Shown: positions 1 through 8,536 of the stretch, piece after piece | Layout: every line of letters begins with the position of its first letter | How positions within the stretch are numbered: the stretch's first letter is position 1 | Assembly: GCA_002437305.1 (NCBI GenBank) | Contig: DJOW01000062.1 | Coordinates: forward strand, 1-15,055 | DNA length: 15,055 nucleotides | Origin: Bacteroidales bacterium UBA6428 | Lineage (GTDB): Bacteria > Bacteroidota > Bacteroidia > Bacteroidales > UBA932 | Direction: 5' to 3' | Program-made: the position numbers and the translations under genes | The notes under the pieces: model-generated | Told to the model about the DNA's origin: nothing | What the model saw: only the letters and a program-made list of their open reading frames with translations | Databases searched by the model: none

Positions 1-205
1 CCGCGGCCACAAGCAAGACTACAAAACGGAGGGCGGCGCGCCAACCGTCTTTTTCATAGAAAACACTTCCCCATGTCGTCAATATGGAGCAGAGGAGCGG
101 AATGATGAGGCAGATAACAGTGTAGGCCATAAGTTCATGTGTTGTTCCCGACCCAAAGATAGGAATATTCCCGAAAATCCGGAAACATCTAATGTTAATT
201 GTCAT
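1..205 (-). CDS. N-terminus of a membrane protein, cut by window edge
   Basis: Partial minus-strand reading frame that runs off the left edge; at least 68 codons are open. Two starts are possible. The ATG at 205 lies 37 bases after the upstream DUF3109 stop. An internal ATG at 130 begins right before the first hydrophobic segment. The translation shows one strong membrane segment (residues about 33-50 from the 205 start, rich in I, L, V and C), a short polar loop containing a W-G-S-V-F-Y stretch, and the beginning of a second hydrophobic stretch near the edge. I do not recognise the family. Same strand and short spacing suggest co-transcription with DUF3109 and the M16-like gene. Confidence covers the existence of a membrane-protein gene, not a function. 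Confidence 0.5.
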   Translation of the reverse strand, partial: MTINIRCFRIFGNIPIFGSGTTHELMAYTVICLIIPLLCSILTTWGSVFYEKDGWRAALRFVVLLVAA

Positions 206-241
206 CCGGCAAACTTACCGATGCGCGCTCATCCGAGAGCG

Positions 242-850
242 TCACTTGCCTGGAAGAATGTTCTCCGCGGCGAATGAGAGGGCCGAGTAGAAGTCTTCGC
301 CATAGATCTTGGTCAATGGCTCCCGGAGAAACTCGTAGACATGGACGCCCTCGCGACGGCCTTTCTCGAAGGCATCCTTGCAGATTCCCCAACGGTGGAG
401 ATTAAGGGCCTGGCCGCCTCCTGTCAGTTTGGTCACGCGGATCGGATAGAGCCAGCAAGACTGAGGCTTGCGGAAGCCACAGACTCCTTGAGAGAAGCAC
501 CGCTCAATGGAACAGAAGCAGTTCCCCTCTTCATCGAAAGTAGTGTAGGCGCATTCCTCGGTCTGGTCCACAACCGGAGTCACGATGTCACCGTCACGGT
601 CTATTGAGAAAAAGCCTTCCTTGTCAATCTGGGCGCGTCCCTGAGGTCTCATCAATTTTGAATATTCAGGATAGTTTTCCTCCAGTGGTTCCAACTCTGC
701 CTCCTCCAGTGGAGCGCCGCTGTCCCCGATGATGCAGCAACAGCCTTTGCAGGCGGAGTAGTCACAGGCGAAATATTCAGTCACGACATCCTCCGACACA
801 AGGATGTCTCCGATTTGGATTATGGTTCCGAACTTATTGTTTGACGACAT
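242..850 (-). CDS. DUF3109 family cysteine-rich protein
   Basis: About 202 residues. The protein matches the DUF3109 family found mainly in Bacteroidota: an N-terminal I-Q-I-G-D-x-L-V-S stretch, then C-D-x-x-A-C-K-G-C-C-C (Cys 29, 34, 37-39), the G-D-S-G-A-P-L block just after it, a C-x-C-S-I-E-R-C cluster near 111-118, C124, P-Q-S-C-W-L-Y-P-I-R around C132, and H-R-W-x-I-C ending at C157. Such spaced cysteines in this YkgJ-related group suggest metal or iron-sulfur binding (inference; the function is not established). The frame can be extended to a TTG at 856, but the ATG at 850 gives the usual N-terminus and is preferred. It overlaps the end of the M16-like gene by 17 bases, so the two are probably translationally coupled. 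No signal peptide, so cytoplasmic. Confidence 0.88.
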   Translation of the reverse strand: MSSNNKFGTIIQIGDILVSEDVVTEYFACDYSACKGCCCIIGDSGAPLEEAELEPLEENYPEYSKLMRPQGRAQIDKEGFFSIDRDGDIVTPVVDQTEECAYTTFDEEGNCFCSIERCFSQGVCGFRKPQSCWLYPIRVTKLTGGGQALNLHRWGICKDAFEKGRREGVHVYEFLREPLTKIYGEDFYSALSFAAENILPGK

Positions 851-3362
851 ATTCAATTCTCATTCCTTCGGACAGAGCACCGAAGATTTCCATTACCTTT
901 TCCGCCGAGACACTGGCTATCCTGTTGCCATAGCCTGTCAGCACATCCTTCCCGCATGAGTAGCGCATCAAGATTGCGTCAACATAATTCCCCGGATCCG
1001 AAAGCTTCACTGAATACCCATTGTTCAGCAAGGACTTGCACGAAGCAAGCTCAGCCGCATCAACCGGCTTGGAAAGGGTCTCCTCGATAGCCTTTCTGGC
1101 TGCCACAAGAGACATCATAGGCTGATCGGAGCCACTCTCGACCCCATAAGGAAGACCGGATTCCGGCACCGGAGAGCAAGTGAAGATCAATTCCAAAGCC
1201 TCCTGTGGCCAAAAACCGAAACGGTCCGACATCCGGACGCTGAAGCCATGTTCCGCCATCACTCCCGTAAGACAACGCTGAAGCGCCAGTCCGGCGACTT
1301 TGAAGGCCATGTAGTTCTCCGTAGTGAACGGCTCGGCGCAAGCCATACCTATGCTGATCTCCACAGGGGAGCCGGTTCTGGAATATGTCGTGGACCCTGT
1401 TCGCATCTTATAGGGAGAAAATTGACGTACCGAGGATGACTTGCTCACCCTAAAGCCTCCAAGATACTGGCAAAGGACCTTTTGTACAGATTCGGCAGGC
1501 ATGTCTCCGACTATAACAAACACACCATCGTTTGACTTGATGAACTGGGAGTTGAAGAACTCGTGCGCGTCCTGCATCATCCCGTCCACCAGACCGGAAG
1601 GGGTCTTGACCGAGGAATAGTCATAGTCCGGATACATCAGACTGTCAAGATAGGCCGGCCTGAGTGAAGCCAGCTCCATCTTTCTCCAAGACTCGAAATC
1701 AGGAATCGAGGTTCGGCGTTGATTCGCCACAGAAAGCAAGGCCTTAAGCACCAACGTAAGCCTGCCAGACGGTGCCGAACCGTACAATCTCATGTCAGAT
1801 GTCGAGACCTCGCAGTCCAGCTCGACACCTTCCGCTTTCAAAATCTTCTGAAAGTCACTTCCTGGCATTCCGGAAATGTAGCAAAGATCAAGCATGTCAG
1901 AGATGAAAGCCCCCTCTCCGCGCCTCAGGCCACGCACAGTCGAGTATCCACCTTTGATCATAAAGGAATAGCTGAATCGCCCTTTCGTGTCCATCTTCTT
2001 GTAAATGACCTTCATGCCATTGGAAAACGTCCACATGTCTCCTCCTGAGACAGGCTCTGAGGCTATAGATTTGAGTTTGACCTTGTTCTTATCGCTCCAG
2101 AGGGCTGACGTGTCGCATTGGCCACTCATCCAACGGTACATTGGCTTGTCCAGAAGTGCTACTCCGTCCCAAACCGAATCGAACAGGACCGGCCAGAGCC
2201 ACTCGTCATATTGTTCCGGATCACCGGCCCAGGTCACGCTGCAATTATCCAGCTCCGCCAGAAGAGCAGAGGCATAGGCGTTGAACAAATCCGTCTCAGA
2301 CTTAGGGGACATGCGTCTGGATGAGAAGAAACGGGCTTTTGTCGCAGGAAATGCCAAATCAGCCCCATACAGATACGAAGAGATGCACTGCCGGACGAGA
2401 GCATCATTGCTTTGCGGCTTGAAAAAGCTGTTGAGGACGGAGTTGCGTGCTACTTTATACTCCTGTGGCCCGACTCCTTTGGCGTGAATTTCGGAAAGGA
2501 CTGACACCACGGCCATTGTTGCCGGCATCAGACCGGCCTCGGTCGACTCCACCGTCACCCTGAAATGTTCATCACCCGGACTCGAGGCGCTCCCCTGATT
2601 GACGACAGTGACCTCACGCGCAGGAATCCCTCTGGTTCTCAGAATCTCTCGAAGCCTGCCGGAAACGACTTCCCTTAAAGCACCCGAGAACAGTTCGGAA
2701 ATGAACGGCTGGATCGTGTTCATCTGGTTGTAAGGAGTCCTCGGAGCGCGGAAATCCACAGTCACGGAAGATGTCTCGGAAGGGAGAAATGAATATTCAG
2801 TGGAAGATGACGGCTTCCACACGTATTCCGTTTTCTTGTAGGCAGGGTCGCGGAAAGGCACCATCAATGAAAAGACATTCATCCTCTCCAGGATCGCGGA
2901 AGGATTGATGTCTCCGGCTATGACAACGGCATGCGGGCAAGGCTTGGACGCGATCAAATCAAACAGCATCAGAAGAGTGGTGTCCGACGCGGCCTGATCG
3001 AAAACAGGCACATCGTCAAACCTGAACACCGTGGCATCGCCCTTGTAGGAGATATAGCCCTCCTGACGGCAGCCTATTCCCTTGCGGGACAAGAACTTGT
3101 ACGGGATCGTTTTGTTAAAGTGCGGCAAGTTCGACAGTTCCTTCCTTGCGGACAACGTGTCGGTGACACCTTTGCACACAAGAGAAAAATCCGCGAGTCC
3201 TTTCATCGAAGGATTCGTCACAAGGTAGTATGTTATCCCGTTGGCGAGGCTTCCGGTAGTGACGGCGCCATCCTTTTTTAGAACGGGCAGATTCTGCGCC
3301 GGCATAATTATTGACAATCCGAAAAACGCAGAACACAAGACTGTTTTGATAAAGTGTTGCAT
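834..3362 (-). CDS. secreted M16-like protein, catalytically degenerate
   Basis: 842 residues with a hydrophobic N-terminal signal sequence ending near P-A-Q (residues 21-23), so it is exported. Two M16-type halves are visible. The first starts at N-G-I-T-Y-Y-L (41-47) with an inserted stretch about 175-300. The second starts at W-T-F-S-N-G-M-K-V-I-Y (444-454). Active M16 enzymes carry an H-x-x-E-H zinc motif shortly after this strand. Here the first half has H-F-N-K-T (81-85) and the second has R-G-E-G-A-F-I-S-D-M (481-490), so neither half keeps the motif. It is therefore probably a non-peptidase scaffold or partner subunit rather than an active protease (inference). The ATG at 3362 has a good ribosome-binding site (GGGAGGTG, 3369-3376) six bases upstream. 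First gene of the leftward operon with DUF3109. Confidence 0.82.
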   Translation of the reverse strand: MQHFIKTVLCSAFFGLSIIMPAQNLPVLKKDGAVTTGSLANGITYYLVTNPSMKGLADFSLVCKGVTDTLSARKELSNLPHFNKTIPYKFLSRKGIGCRQEGYISYKGDATVFRFDDVPVFDQAASDTTLLMLFDLIASKPCPHAVVIAGDINPSAILERMNVFSLMVPFRDPAYKKTEYVWKPSSSTEYSFLPSETSSVTVDFRAPRTPYNQMNTIQPFISELFSGALREVVSGRLREILRTRGIPAREVTVVNQGSASSPGDEHFRVTVESTEAGLMPATMAVVSVLSEIHAKGVGPQEYKVARNSVLNSFFKPQSNDALVRQCISSYLYGADLAFPATKARFFSSRRMSPKSETDLFNAYASALLAELDNCSVTWAGDPEQYDEWLWPVLFDSVWDGVALLDKPMYRWMSGQCDTSALWSDKNKVKLKSIASEPVSGGDMWTFSNGMKVIYKKMDTKGRFSYSFMIKGGYSTVRGLRRGEGAFISDMLDLCYISGMPGSDFQKILKAEGVELDCEVSTSDMRLYGSAPSGRLTLVLKALLSVANQRRTSIPDFESWRKMELASLRPAYLDSLMYPDYDYSSVKTPSGLVDGMMQDAHEFFNSQFIKSNDGVFVIVGDMPAESVQKVLCQYLGGFRVSKSSSVRQFSPYKMRTGSTTYSRTGSPVEISIGMACAEPFTTENYMAFKVAGLALQRCLTGVMAEHGFSVRMSDRFGFWPQEALELIFTCSPVPESGLPYGVESGSDQPMMSLVAARKAIEETLSKPVDAAELASCKSLLNNGYSVKLSDPGNYVDAILMRYSCGKDVLTGYGNRIASVSAEKVMEIFGALSEGMRIEYVVKQ

Positions 3363-3384
3363 TGTTTACACCTCCCGTTTGAAG

Positions 3385-3416
3385 CAAAAATAGCCAATAA
3401 TGTGTAATTGACCCAA
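3385..3416 (-). promoter_or_regulatory. promoter of the M16-like operon
   Basis: On the minus strand a -33 TTG (3414-3416) is followed after 21 bases by TATTTTTG (3385-3392), an exact TAnnTTTG Bacteroidota -7 box. It lies 22 bases upstream of the ATG at 3362. It overlaps the divergent promoter of the TPR gene. Confidence 0.7.
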
Positions 3417-3433
3417 TTTTTTTATTACATTTG
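3408..3433 (+). promoter_or_regulatory. promoter of the TPR gene
   Basis: TACATTTG at 3426-3433 is an exact TAnnTTTG box, 46 bases before the ATG at 3480. The upstream TTG (3408-3410) is 15 bases away, shorter than the usual ~19-21, so the -33 element is uncertain while the -7 box is convincing. Confidence 0.6.
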
Positions 3434-3479
3434 CGCCAATCGCAGTAAAAGGAATATAGTTTAACATAATTTTAATACG

Positions 3480-4415
3480 ATGAAAAAGTTTATTCTCGCT
3501 ATCGCTGCCGCGTTTATGACAGCAAGCATGGCCTCCGCTCAGGACATGGCCCAGGCAACCGAACTCTACAATAATGGAGCCACAGCGATCACCATGAAGA
3601 ATTGGACAGAGGCTCTCGACTGCTTCCAGAAAGCGCTTGAGATGGGAAAGACCATCGGTGCTGAAGCCGACGAGCTCGTGGCCAACTGCAAGAACGCGAT
3701 CCCCGGCGTGGCGCTTGAGATCGCCAAGGATCTGATCAAGGAGAAAAAGTACGATGAGGCCGCGTCGAAACTCGATGAGGTCGCAAAGATAGCTACCGAA
3801 TACGAAAACACCGAGGTTGTGGAGAGGGCGAAGGAGCTTGTCCCTCAGATGTGGATGCAGAAAGGAGTTGATGCCCTAAAGATTAAGGACTTCGCCACAG
3901 CCGCCGACGGATTCGCCAAGTCATACGCCATTGACACCACAGCCGGCAAGACAGCCCTTCTTCTGGGCCAGGCTCTCGGAGCCCAGGGCAAGGTCAATGA
4001 AGCCATCGAGGCTTTCCAGCACGCATCCTGGAATGGAGAGGAGGCCGAGGCCAAGGAGCAGATGTCAAACCTTTATGTAAGGCTGGCCAACACAGCCCTC
4101 AAGGGTCAGAAATTCGCTGACGCGGTCAAGGCTGCGGAAAAGGCCAACAGCTATGTAGAGAACGCGACCGCCTATCTCATCGCCGGACAGAGTTCACAGA
4201 AACTCAGCAAAAACGCAGACGCCATCAAGTTCTTCGAGAAGTATCTTGAGCTGAAGCCGACCGCTAAGAACGCACCTGCCATCACCTTCACCGTCGCCGC
4301 TCTCTATCAGGGAGCCAAGAACAACGCGAAGGCTCTTGAGTTCTACAAGAAGGTCCAGGACGATCCTAAGTTCGGAGCCCAGGCCAAGCAGATGATAGCG
4401 GCTTTAAGCAAGTAA
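3480..4415 (+). CDS. periplasmic tetratricopeptide-repeat protein
   Basis: 311 residues with a clear signal peptide (MKKF, hydrophobic core, A-S-A before Q21), so exported to the periplasm. The mature part is made almost entirely of paired helices with TPR spacing: units near 25-55 (A-x-x-L-Y-N-N-G...A-L-D-C-F-Q-K-A-L), 95-115, 127-155, 158-185, 195-225 and 230-260 (Y-L-I-A-G...A-I-K-F-F-E-K-Y-L-E-L-K-P), with a last unit before the C-terminus. No enzymatic domain is visible, so it probably acts as a protein-protein scaffold in the envelope (inference). The coding sequence uses strongly biased codons (many GCC, AAG, GAG), suggesting good expression. Only 15 bases separate it from the U32 gene, so they probably share a transcript. 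Confidence 0.85.
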   Translation: MKKFILAIAAAFMTASMASAQDMAQATELYNNGATAITMKNWTEALDCFQKALEMGKTIGAEADELVANCKNAIPGVALEIAKDLIKEKKYDEAASKLDEVAKIATEYENTEVVERAKELVPQMWMQKGVDALKIKDFATAADGFAKSYAIDTTAGKTALLLGQALGAQGKVNEAIEAFQHASWNGEEAEAKEQMSNLYVRLANTALKGQKFADAVKAAEKANSYVENATAYLIAGQSSQKLSKNADAIKFFEKYLELKPTAKNAPAITFTVAALYQGAKNNAKALEFYKKVQDDPKFGAQAKQMIAALSK

Positions 4416-4430
4416 GCCTGGCGACTGACA

Positions 4431-6407
4431 ATGGTTCGCCATCTTGAGTTGCTTGCTCCGGCAAGGAATGTTGACATCGGCATCGCGGCGATTGACTGCG
4501 GTGCCGATGCCGTGTATATCGCCGGACCCGCGTTCGGAGCGAGACAGGCCGCCGGAAACTCGCTGGAGGACATCAGGAGGCTGACTGGATATGCCCACAG
4601 ATTCGGGGCACGCATATTCTTGACGCTCAACACAATCCTTTTTGATGATGAACTCAAGGCGGCTGAAAGGATTCTTGCCGGAGCCAAGGCCTCGGGTGTT
4701 GATGCCGTCATCGCACAAGATCTGGCGGTCTGGAGGCTTACAGACCTTCCTGTCCACGCATCGACCCAATGCGCGATAAGAACTCCTGAGAAGGCACGGC
4801 TTTACGAGGGCGTCGGTGCCTCACGCCTTGTCCTGGAAAGAGAGATGTCCTTGGAACAAATCAAGGCCGTGCGCGAGACGGTGAATTGCGAGTTGGAGTT
4901 TTTCGTGCACGGAGCCCTCTGCGTCTGCTACAGCGGGCAATGCTACATGTCAGAACGGATCGCCGGGCGGAGCGCCAACCGTGGGGAATGCATCCAGGCC
5001 TGCCGGTCGCTCTACGACCTTGTGGACGGTTCCGGGAATGTTCTGGTGCGGAACAAGGCCCTGCTGTCTCTCAAGGACTACAACCTCAAGGACAGACTGG
5101 CGGACCTTGCGGAGGCGGGAATATGCTCGTTCAAGATCGAAGGCCGACTGAAGAACATCTCCTACGTGAGGAATGTCGTGAGGGCATATTCATTGGCATT
5201 GGATGAGTTGGTCGCGGCGAATCCGGAAAAGTACCGTAGGGTTTCGTTCGGGCGGTCCGAAGGAGGATTCACTCCGGATTTGAACAAGACCTTCAACCGT
5301 GGGTACACCCGGCTGTTTCTGGACGGGAAACGGGACACACCGTGGTCCTCGATGGACGCTCCGAAATCAATCGGAGAGGAGATCGGGACAGTGGTCTCAG
5401 TCACTTCGGGGCGCCAGGTTTCTCCAGCAGGAAGATCGATGGATGATAGGGATGTCACGATAACAGTACGGATGAATAATTCTGCCGACAGACTCCGGAA
5501 CGGAGACGGGTTCTCATTTCTGTCAAAAGGCCGCGGGGAGATTGTCGGATTCCGTGGTGATGTCTGTCAGGGAAACCGGATAATGTGCAGGAATGCCGCC
5601 CAAGGACTCTATCCCGGCGCGAAACTGTACCGCAGTCTCAACATCGCTTTCGAAAAGGAACTGGACAACAACCTGCCGGTCAGAACGATTCCGGTGACAG
5701 TGGACATTTCTGTCAGGGTAGTGAAGCTGACGACCCGAAAACAATACTTGCTGAAAATCTGTGCCGTAAGCCAGGACGGGCGGAGTGTCACGCTGGAGCG
5801 CGAAGCGGGAGACGGCACGGCGGAGAACGCGGAAAGAATGCGCGGAATGTTCTCCACCCAAATCTCAAAGGTCACGGGAATATATTCATTCAAGCTACAT
5901 TCGCTTGAAGTTGAGACTCCAGGCGGCTCTTTGCCGTTCCTTCCGGCCTCCGCGCTTAACGCCGTCAGGCGCGACCTCGCCGCTGAACTCGAAGAGATGC
6001 CCTGTCAAGCGATTCCACTGCCGACAGGACAGGTGGGCAGCCAGCAGACACTGTCCCAAGTCCGTGACATTCAAGAAACAGCGTCGGAGGACATCCATCT
6101 TTCGTACAAGGCCAACATCGCCAACCACATCGCCCGTGAGACATACCACTCTTTAGGTGCCACGCGAACAGACGATGCCTTTGAAATCTCTCACCGCCCC
6201 GATGCCGAACTGATGCGCACCAAGTACTGCATCCGCCATGAGCTCGGTCTATGCCCCGTCCACAAGTCAGTGGACAGCAGGAGAAAATCTGTCAACTATA
6301 ATGACCAAAACACCTTCGACGCGGCTCATCTATTCCTGACAAACAACGGCAAGCGCTACACCCTCGCTTTCGACTGCATGAGCTGCGAGATGGTCGTGAA
6401 AGGGTAG
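4431..6407 (+). CDS. U32 family enzyme, RlhA-type (23S rRNA C2501 hydroxylation)
   Basis: 658 residues, close to the ~650 of E. coli RlhA (YdcP). The N-terminal TIM-barrel-like domain starts with E-L-L-A-P-A-R (6-12) and contains the U32 signature near 154-191: E-x-F-V-H-G-A-L-C, S-G-Q-C-Y-M-S, then G-E-C-I-Q-A-C, giving C164, C171, C187 and C191 as likely iron-sulfur ligands. A central domain about 310-500 and a C-terminal part follow, with a second cysteine set (K-Y-C...G-L-C-P near 603-612 and D-C-M-S-C-E-M at the end), as in full-length RlhA relatives. Known members act with iron and prephenate-linked chemistry to hydroxylate 23S rRNA C2501; other U32 members modify tRNA or ubiquinone precursors. 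RlhA is the best guess from length and the C-terminal cysteines. Annotated by older databases as collagenase-like peptidase; protease activity is doubtful. Confidence 0.85.
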   Translation: MVRHLELLAPARNVDIGIAAIDCGADAVYIAGPAFGARQAAGNSLEDIRRLTGYAHRFGARIFLTLNTILFDDELKAAERILAGAKASGVDAVIAQDLAVWRLTDLPVHASTQCAIRTPEKARLYEGVGASRLVLEREMSLEQIKAVRETVNCELEFFVHGALCVCYSGQCYMSERIAGRSANRGECIQACRSLYDLVDGSGNVLVRNKALLSLKDYNLKDRLADLAEAGICSFKIEGRLKNISYVRNVVRAYSLALDELVAANPEKYRRVSFGRSEGGFTPDLNKTFNRGYTRLFLDGKRDTPWSSMDAPKSIGEEIGTVVSVTSGRQVSPAGRSMDDRDVTITVRMNNSADRLRNGDGFSFLSKGRGEIVGFRGDVCQGNRIMCRNAAQGLYPGAKLYRSLNIAFEKELDNNLPVRTIPVTVDISVRVVKLTTRKQYLLKICAVSQDGRSVTLEREAGDGTAENAERMRGMFSTQISKVTGIYSFKLHSLEVETPGGSLPFLPASALNAVRRDLAAELEEMPCQAIPLPTGQVGSQQTLSQVRDIQETASEDIHLSYKANIANHIARETYHSLGATRTDDAFEISHRPDAELMRTKYCIRHELGLCPVHKSVDSRRKSVNYNDQNTFDAAHLFLTNNGKRYTLAFDCMSCEMVVKG

Positions 6408-6414
6408 CGGTCGG

Positions 6415-7686
6415 CTAAAAATAGAACCCGGTGTTGAAATACATCACACCGGCGCCGTCCTGGGCGGAAAGGGCATGGGCATATTCAATGTTCAGGACGA
6501 AATTCCTGTTCAGGATGATTTTAAACGCGCCACCTGTGGCAAGATGAACGATGTCGCGTCCGGAAGAGTCAATGTACTTGACATAGAGCTTAGGGAACAG
6601 GCCTGTCCTGTTGGTGAGATCGAAAGACTTGACGGCGCTGATTCCGTCACAGAAACCGCTTAACATCAAACCAATGTCCTGCTTCAGGAAAGTGAACTCC
6701 GCAAACTTCCAACGCAGCTCCGCATTCGCGAATCCGACCGCCTGCCCTTCCACCCGATTGTACATCAGACCACGGACTGTACGGTAGCCTCCGAGCGCGT
6801 TGTTGTCATAAATCGGACCGCCGGGAGTGTAAAACGGAATGACATACCATGGTGCACCGCCAAGGAACTCTTGATAATCAAGACGATAAGCAAAGACAAA
6901 ATTATCATTGAGCACAGGAATATAATGCCTCAACGCGGCATGAACCTTAAGGTAAGAGTCAGAGGACCCCAAAAACTTGGGGGCGGCTATCAGGTGCGCT
7001 TTGGCCAGAATGCCTTTCGACGGGACACCTTCATAGTCACGTGAGTCATAGACCAGTCCGGCACGCAGGGCGGATGAATATTCTTTGGCAATGTCTTCGG
7101 AAGGAATGATCCCCCATCCTTTGTAGAGGCCGAACAGAGATATTCCCGAATCTGAATCCTTCGGCTGATAGTCTTTAACTTTGAATTGGTTGAAATGATA
7201 ACCGGCCTCCCATGACAAATGATCGGAAATCCTGCCGGAAAAATCAGCCTTGATGTTGAATGTTGTCCTGTCGTATTTGTAAAAAGCATCCCCGAGCGAG
7301 GCGTCATAGATGGTCTGACGGCCTCCGAAGCCGAAGAATTCCATCGCGTTGTCAGAGCAGAAGCTGGCCGCGGCATTCATCCTGATGCCGGGAAGCGATC
7401 TTCCTGAATCATAAGAAGCCACGAAAGTCTTGCTGCCGCCTGTGTAGCCTGAAATCTCGAAGTAAGCGCTACTTTTGGGATTGGGATAAGTAGAGCCATC
7501 ACCGAAGTCGTACACGTTCATCAGCCCGCCGAACAGGAAACCCTTGGACCCGTCGAATCCGGCCACCGGAAACGGAACGAACGAATGGCCGGTCTTGACA
7601 ACAGAATCCTTGTCTTCGGCCTCAAGAGACTCAAGAGAAAGAGACAGGCACAGAGCCAGAGAAAGAAACCTTGCGAGACGTGTCAT
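6415..7686 (-). CDS. BamA/TamA-type outer membrane beta-barrel protein without POTRA
   Basis: 423 residues with a signal peptide (residues 1-23). The rest alternates polar and hydrophobic residues as in a membrane beta-barrel and ends in aromatic Y-F. Omp85-type landmarks are present: Y-D-S-R-D-Y-E-G-V-P-S-K-G (around 213-225), then L-G-G-Y-R-T-V-R-G-L (about 298-307), which corresponds to the conserved R-G-F/Y loop-6 motif with L in place of F. There is no room for POTRA domains before the barrel, so it resembles the short surface-antigen-like proteins common in Bacteroidota rather than the BamA assembly factor. Substrate unknown. It converges on the U32 gene with only 7 bases between stops. 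The ATG at 7686 is the first in-frame ATG. No TAnnTTTG box was found just upstream, so it may be read from the HAD promoter. Confidence 0.8.
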   Translation of the reverse strand: MTRLARFLSLALCLSLSLESLEAEDKDSVVKTGHSFVPFPVAGFDGSKGFLFGGLMNVYDFGDGSTYPNPKSSAYFEISGYTGGSKTFVASYDSGRSLPGIRMNAAASFCSDNAMEFFGFGGRQTIYDASLGDAFYKYDRTTFNIKADFSGRISDHLSWEAGYHFNQFKVKDYQPKDSDSGISLFGLYKGWGIIPSEDIAKEYSSALRAGLVYDSRDYEGVPSKGILAKAHLIAAPKFLGSSDSYLKVHAALRHYIPVLNDNFVFAYRLDYQEFLGGAPWYVIPFYTPGGPIYDNNALGGYRTVRGLMYNRVEGQAVGFANAELRWKFAEFTFLKQDIGLMLSGFCDGISAVKSFDLTNRTGLFPKLYVKYIDSSGRDIVHLATGGAFKIILNRNFVLNIEYAHALSAQDGAGVMYFNTGFYF

Positions 7687-7821
7687 ACATTAAATCTGAA
7701 TCGGTGCGCAAGACAAGGAGCCACACGCACGGGAATAGGTAAAGCAATACGTCCGTGCGCAAAGGAACAGGATCCAGGCACGAAGCGAAACCGCACGATG
7801 TCATATTCAGAAGACAAGGGG

Positions 7822-8457
7822 TCAATCAAGAAAATGAAGAACGTCTTGTGTCCAGTCCTTACCGCTGACGGCCTGGATGGCATTGATGCCGATGGCGCGG
7901 GCGGCCTCTACATTCTTGGCTCCGTCATCGATAAACAGGACCTTGGACGGTTTGACATTCTCGGCCTCCAGCATCATGCGGAAAATTCGCTCATCAGGCT
8001 TCATGACTTTCATCTCGTAGCTCAGGTAAAAACTGTCCAGGTAATCATCGAGCGAGTGGCCGTGGCCGTCAAACGCCTTGCTGAGAGCCCATTCCATAAC
8101 AAAGGGGTTGGTGTTGGACAGAAGGGAAAGACGGTAGCCTTCGGTCCTGAGCTTCCTGAACAGCTCGAGATTCCGCTCAGGAATGCCGGAAAAGAATCCC
8201 ATATAGGCCTGACGGCACTCATCCATCGACACTTCCCTGCCTACCTCTTCGCTGACTTCGCTTCGGAACTGTTCCTTGTCAATCAGTCCCGTCTCGAAAT
8301 CTCCGAAGATTCCTTGCTGGCGGACAAGATTGAGGTACTTTTCAACATTGTTGAATCCTAGCGCCTTGAACCGGCCAAGGACCACGCTGAGATCCGCCGG
8401 GGCGACCACCCCGCCAAAATCAAAAACAACATTCGAGATGTCCTTCCTCATGTTCAT
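7822..8457 (-). CDS. HAD-superfamily hydrolase (subfamily IA, YihX-like)
   Basis: About 211 residues. HAD motifs in order: motif I V-V-F-D-F-G-G-V (nucleophile Asp13; the usual second Asp is Gly, as in YihX-type sugar-phosphate phosphatases), a helical cap about 18-90, motif II L-L-S-N-T-N, motif III K-P-D-E-R-I-F, and motif IV F-I-D-D-G-A-K-N. This fits a small phosphatase, perhaps on a sugar phosphate such as glucose 1-phosphate (inference from the subgroup). The frame can be extended to a TTG at 8472, but that codon lies inside the -7 box at 8470-8477. The real start is therefore the ATG at 8457 or the ATG at 8451. The barrel gene follows 135 bases downstream on the same strand. Confidence 0.88.
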   Translation of the reverse strand: MNMRKDISNVVFDFGGVVAPADLSVVLGRFKALGFNNVEKYLNLVRQQGIFGDFETGLIDKEQFRSEVSEEVGREVSMDECRQAYMGFFSGIPERNLELFRKLRTEGYRLSLLSNTNPFVMEWALSKAFDGHGHSLDDYLDSFYLSYEMKVMKPDERIFRMMLEAENVKPSKVLFIDDGAKNVEAARAIGINAIQAVSGKDWTQDVLHFLD

Positions 8458-8469
8458 GAATATTTGGAG

Positions 8470-8477
8470 CAAAGATA
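8470..8477 (-). promoter_or_regulatory. -7 box of the HAD gene
   Basis: TATCTTTG on the minus strand is an exact TAnnTTTG match, only 12 bases before the ATG at 8457. The leader must be very short. No convincing -33 TTTG was found at the right distance. Confidence 0.5.
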
Positions 8478-8536
8478 CTCATTTTCAGAAAAGGAAATTC
8501 GGGGAAATTTAGTATATTCACGAAAATTTTTGAGCG

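Noticed and set aside
7726..7759. CGCACGG / CCGTGCG inverted repeat upstream of the barrel gene
   Set aside because: Only 7 bp with a 20-base loop, no U tract and no promoter nearby; easily due to chance.
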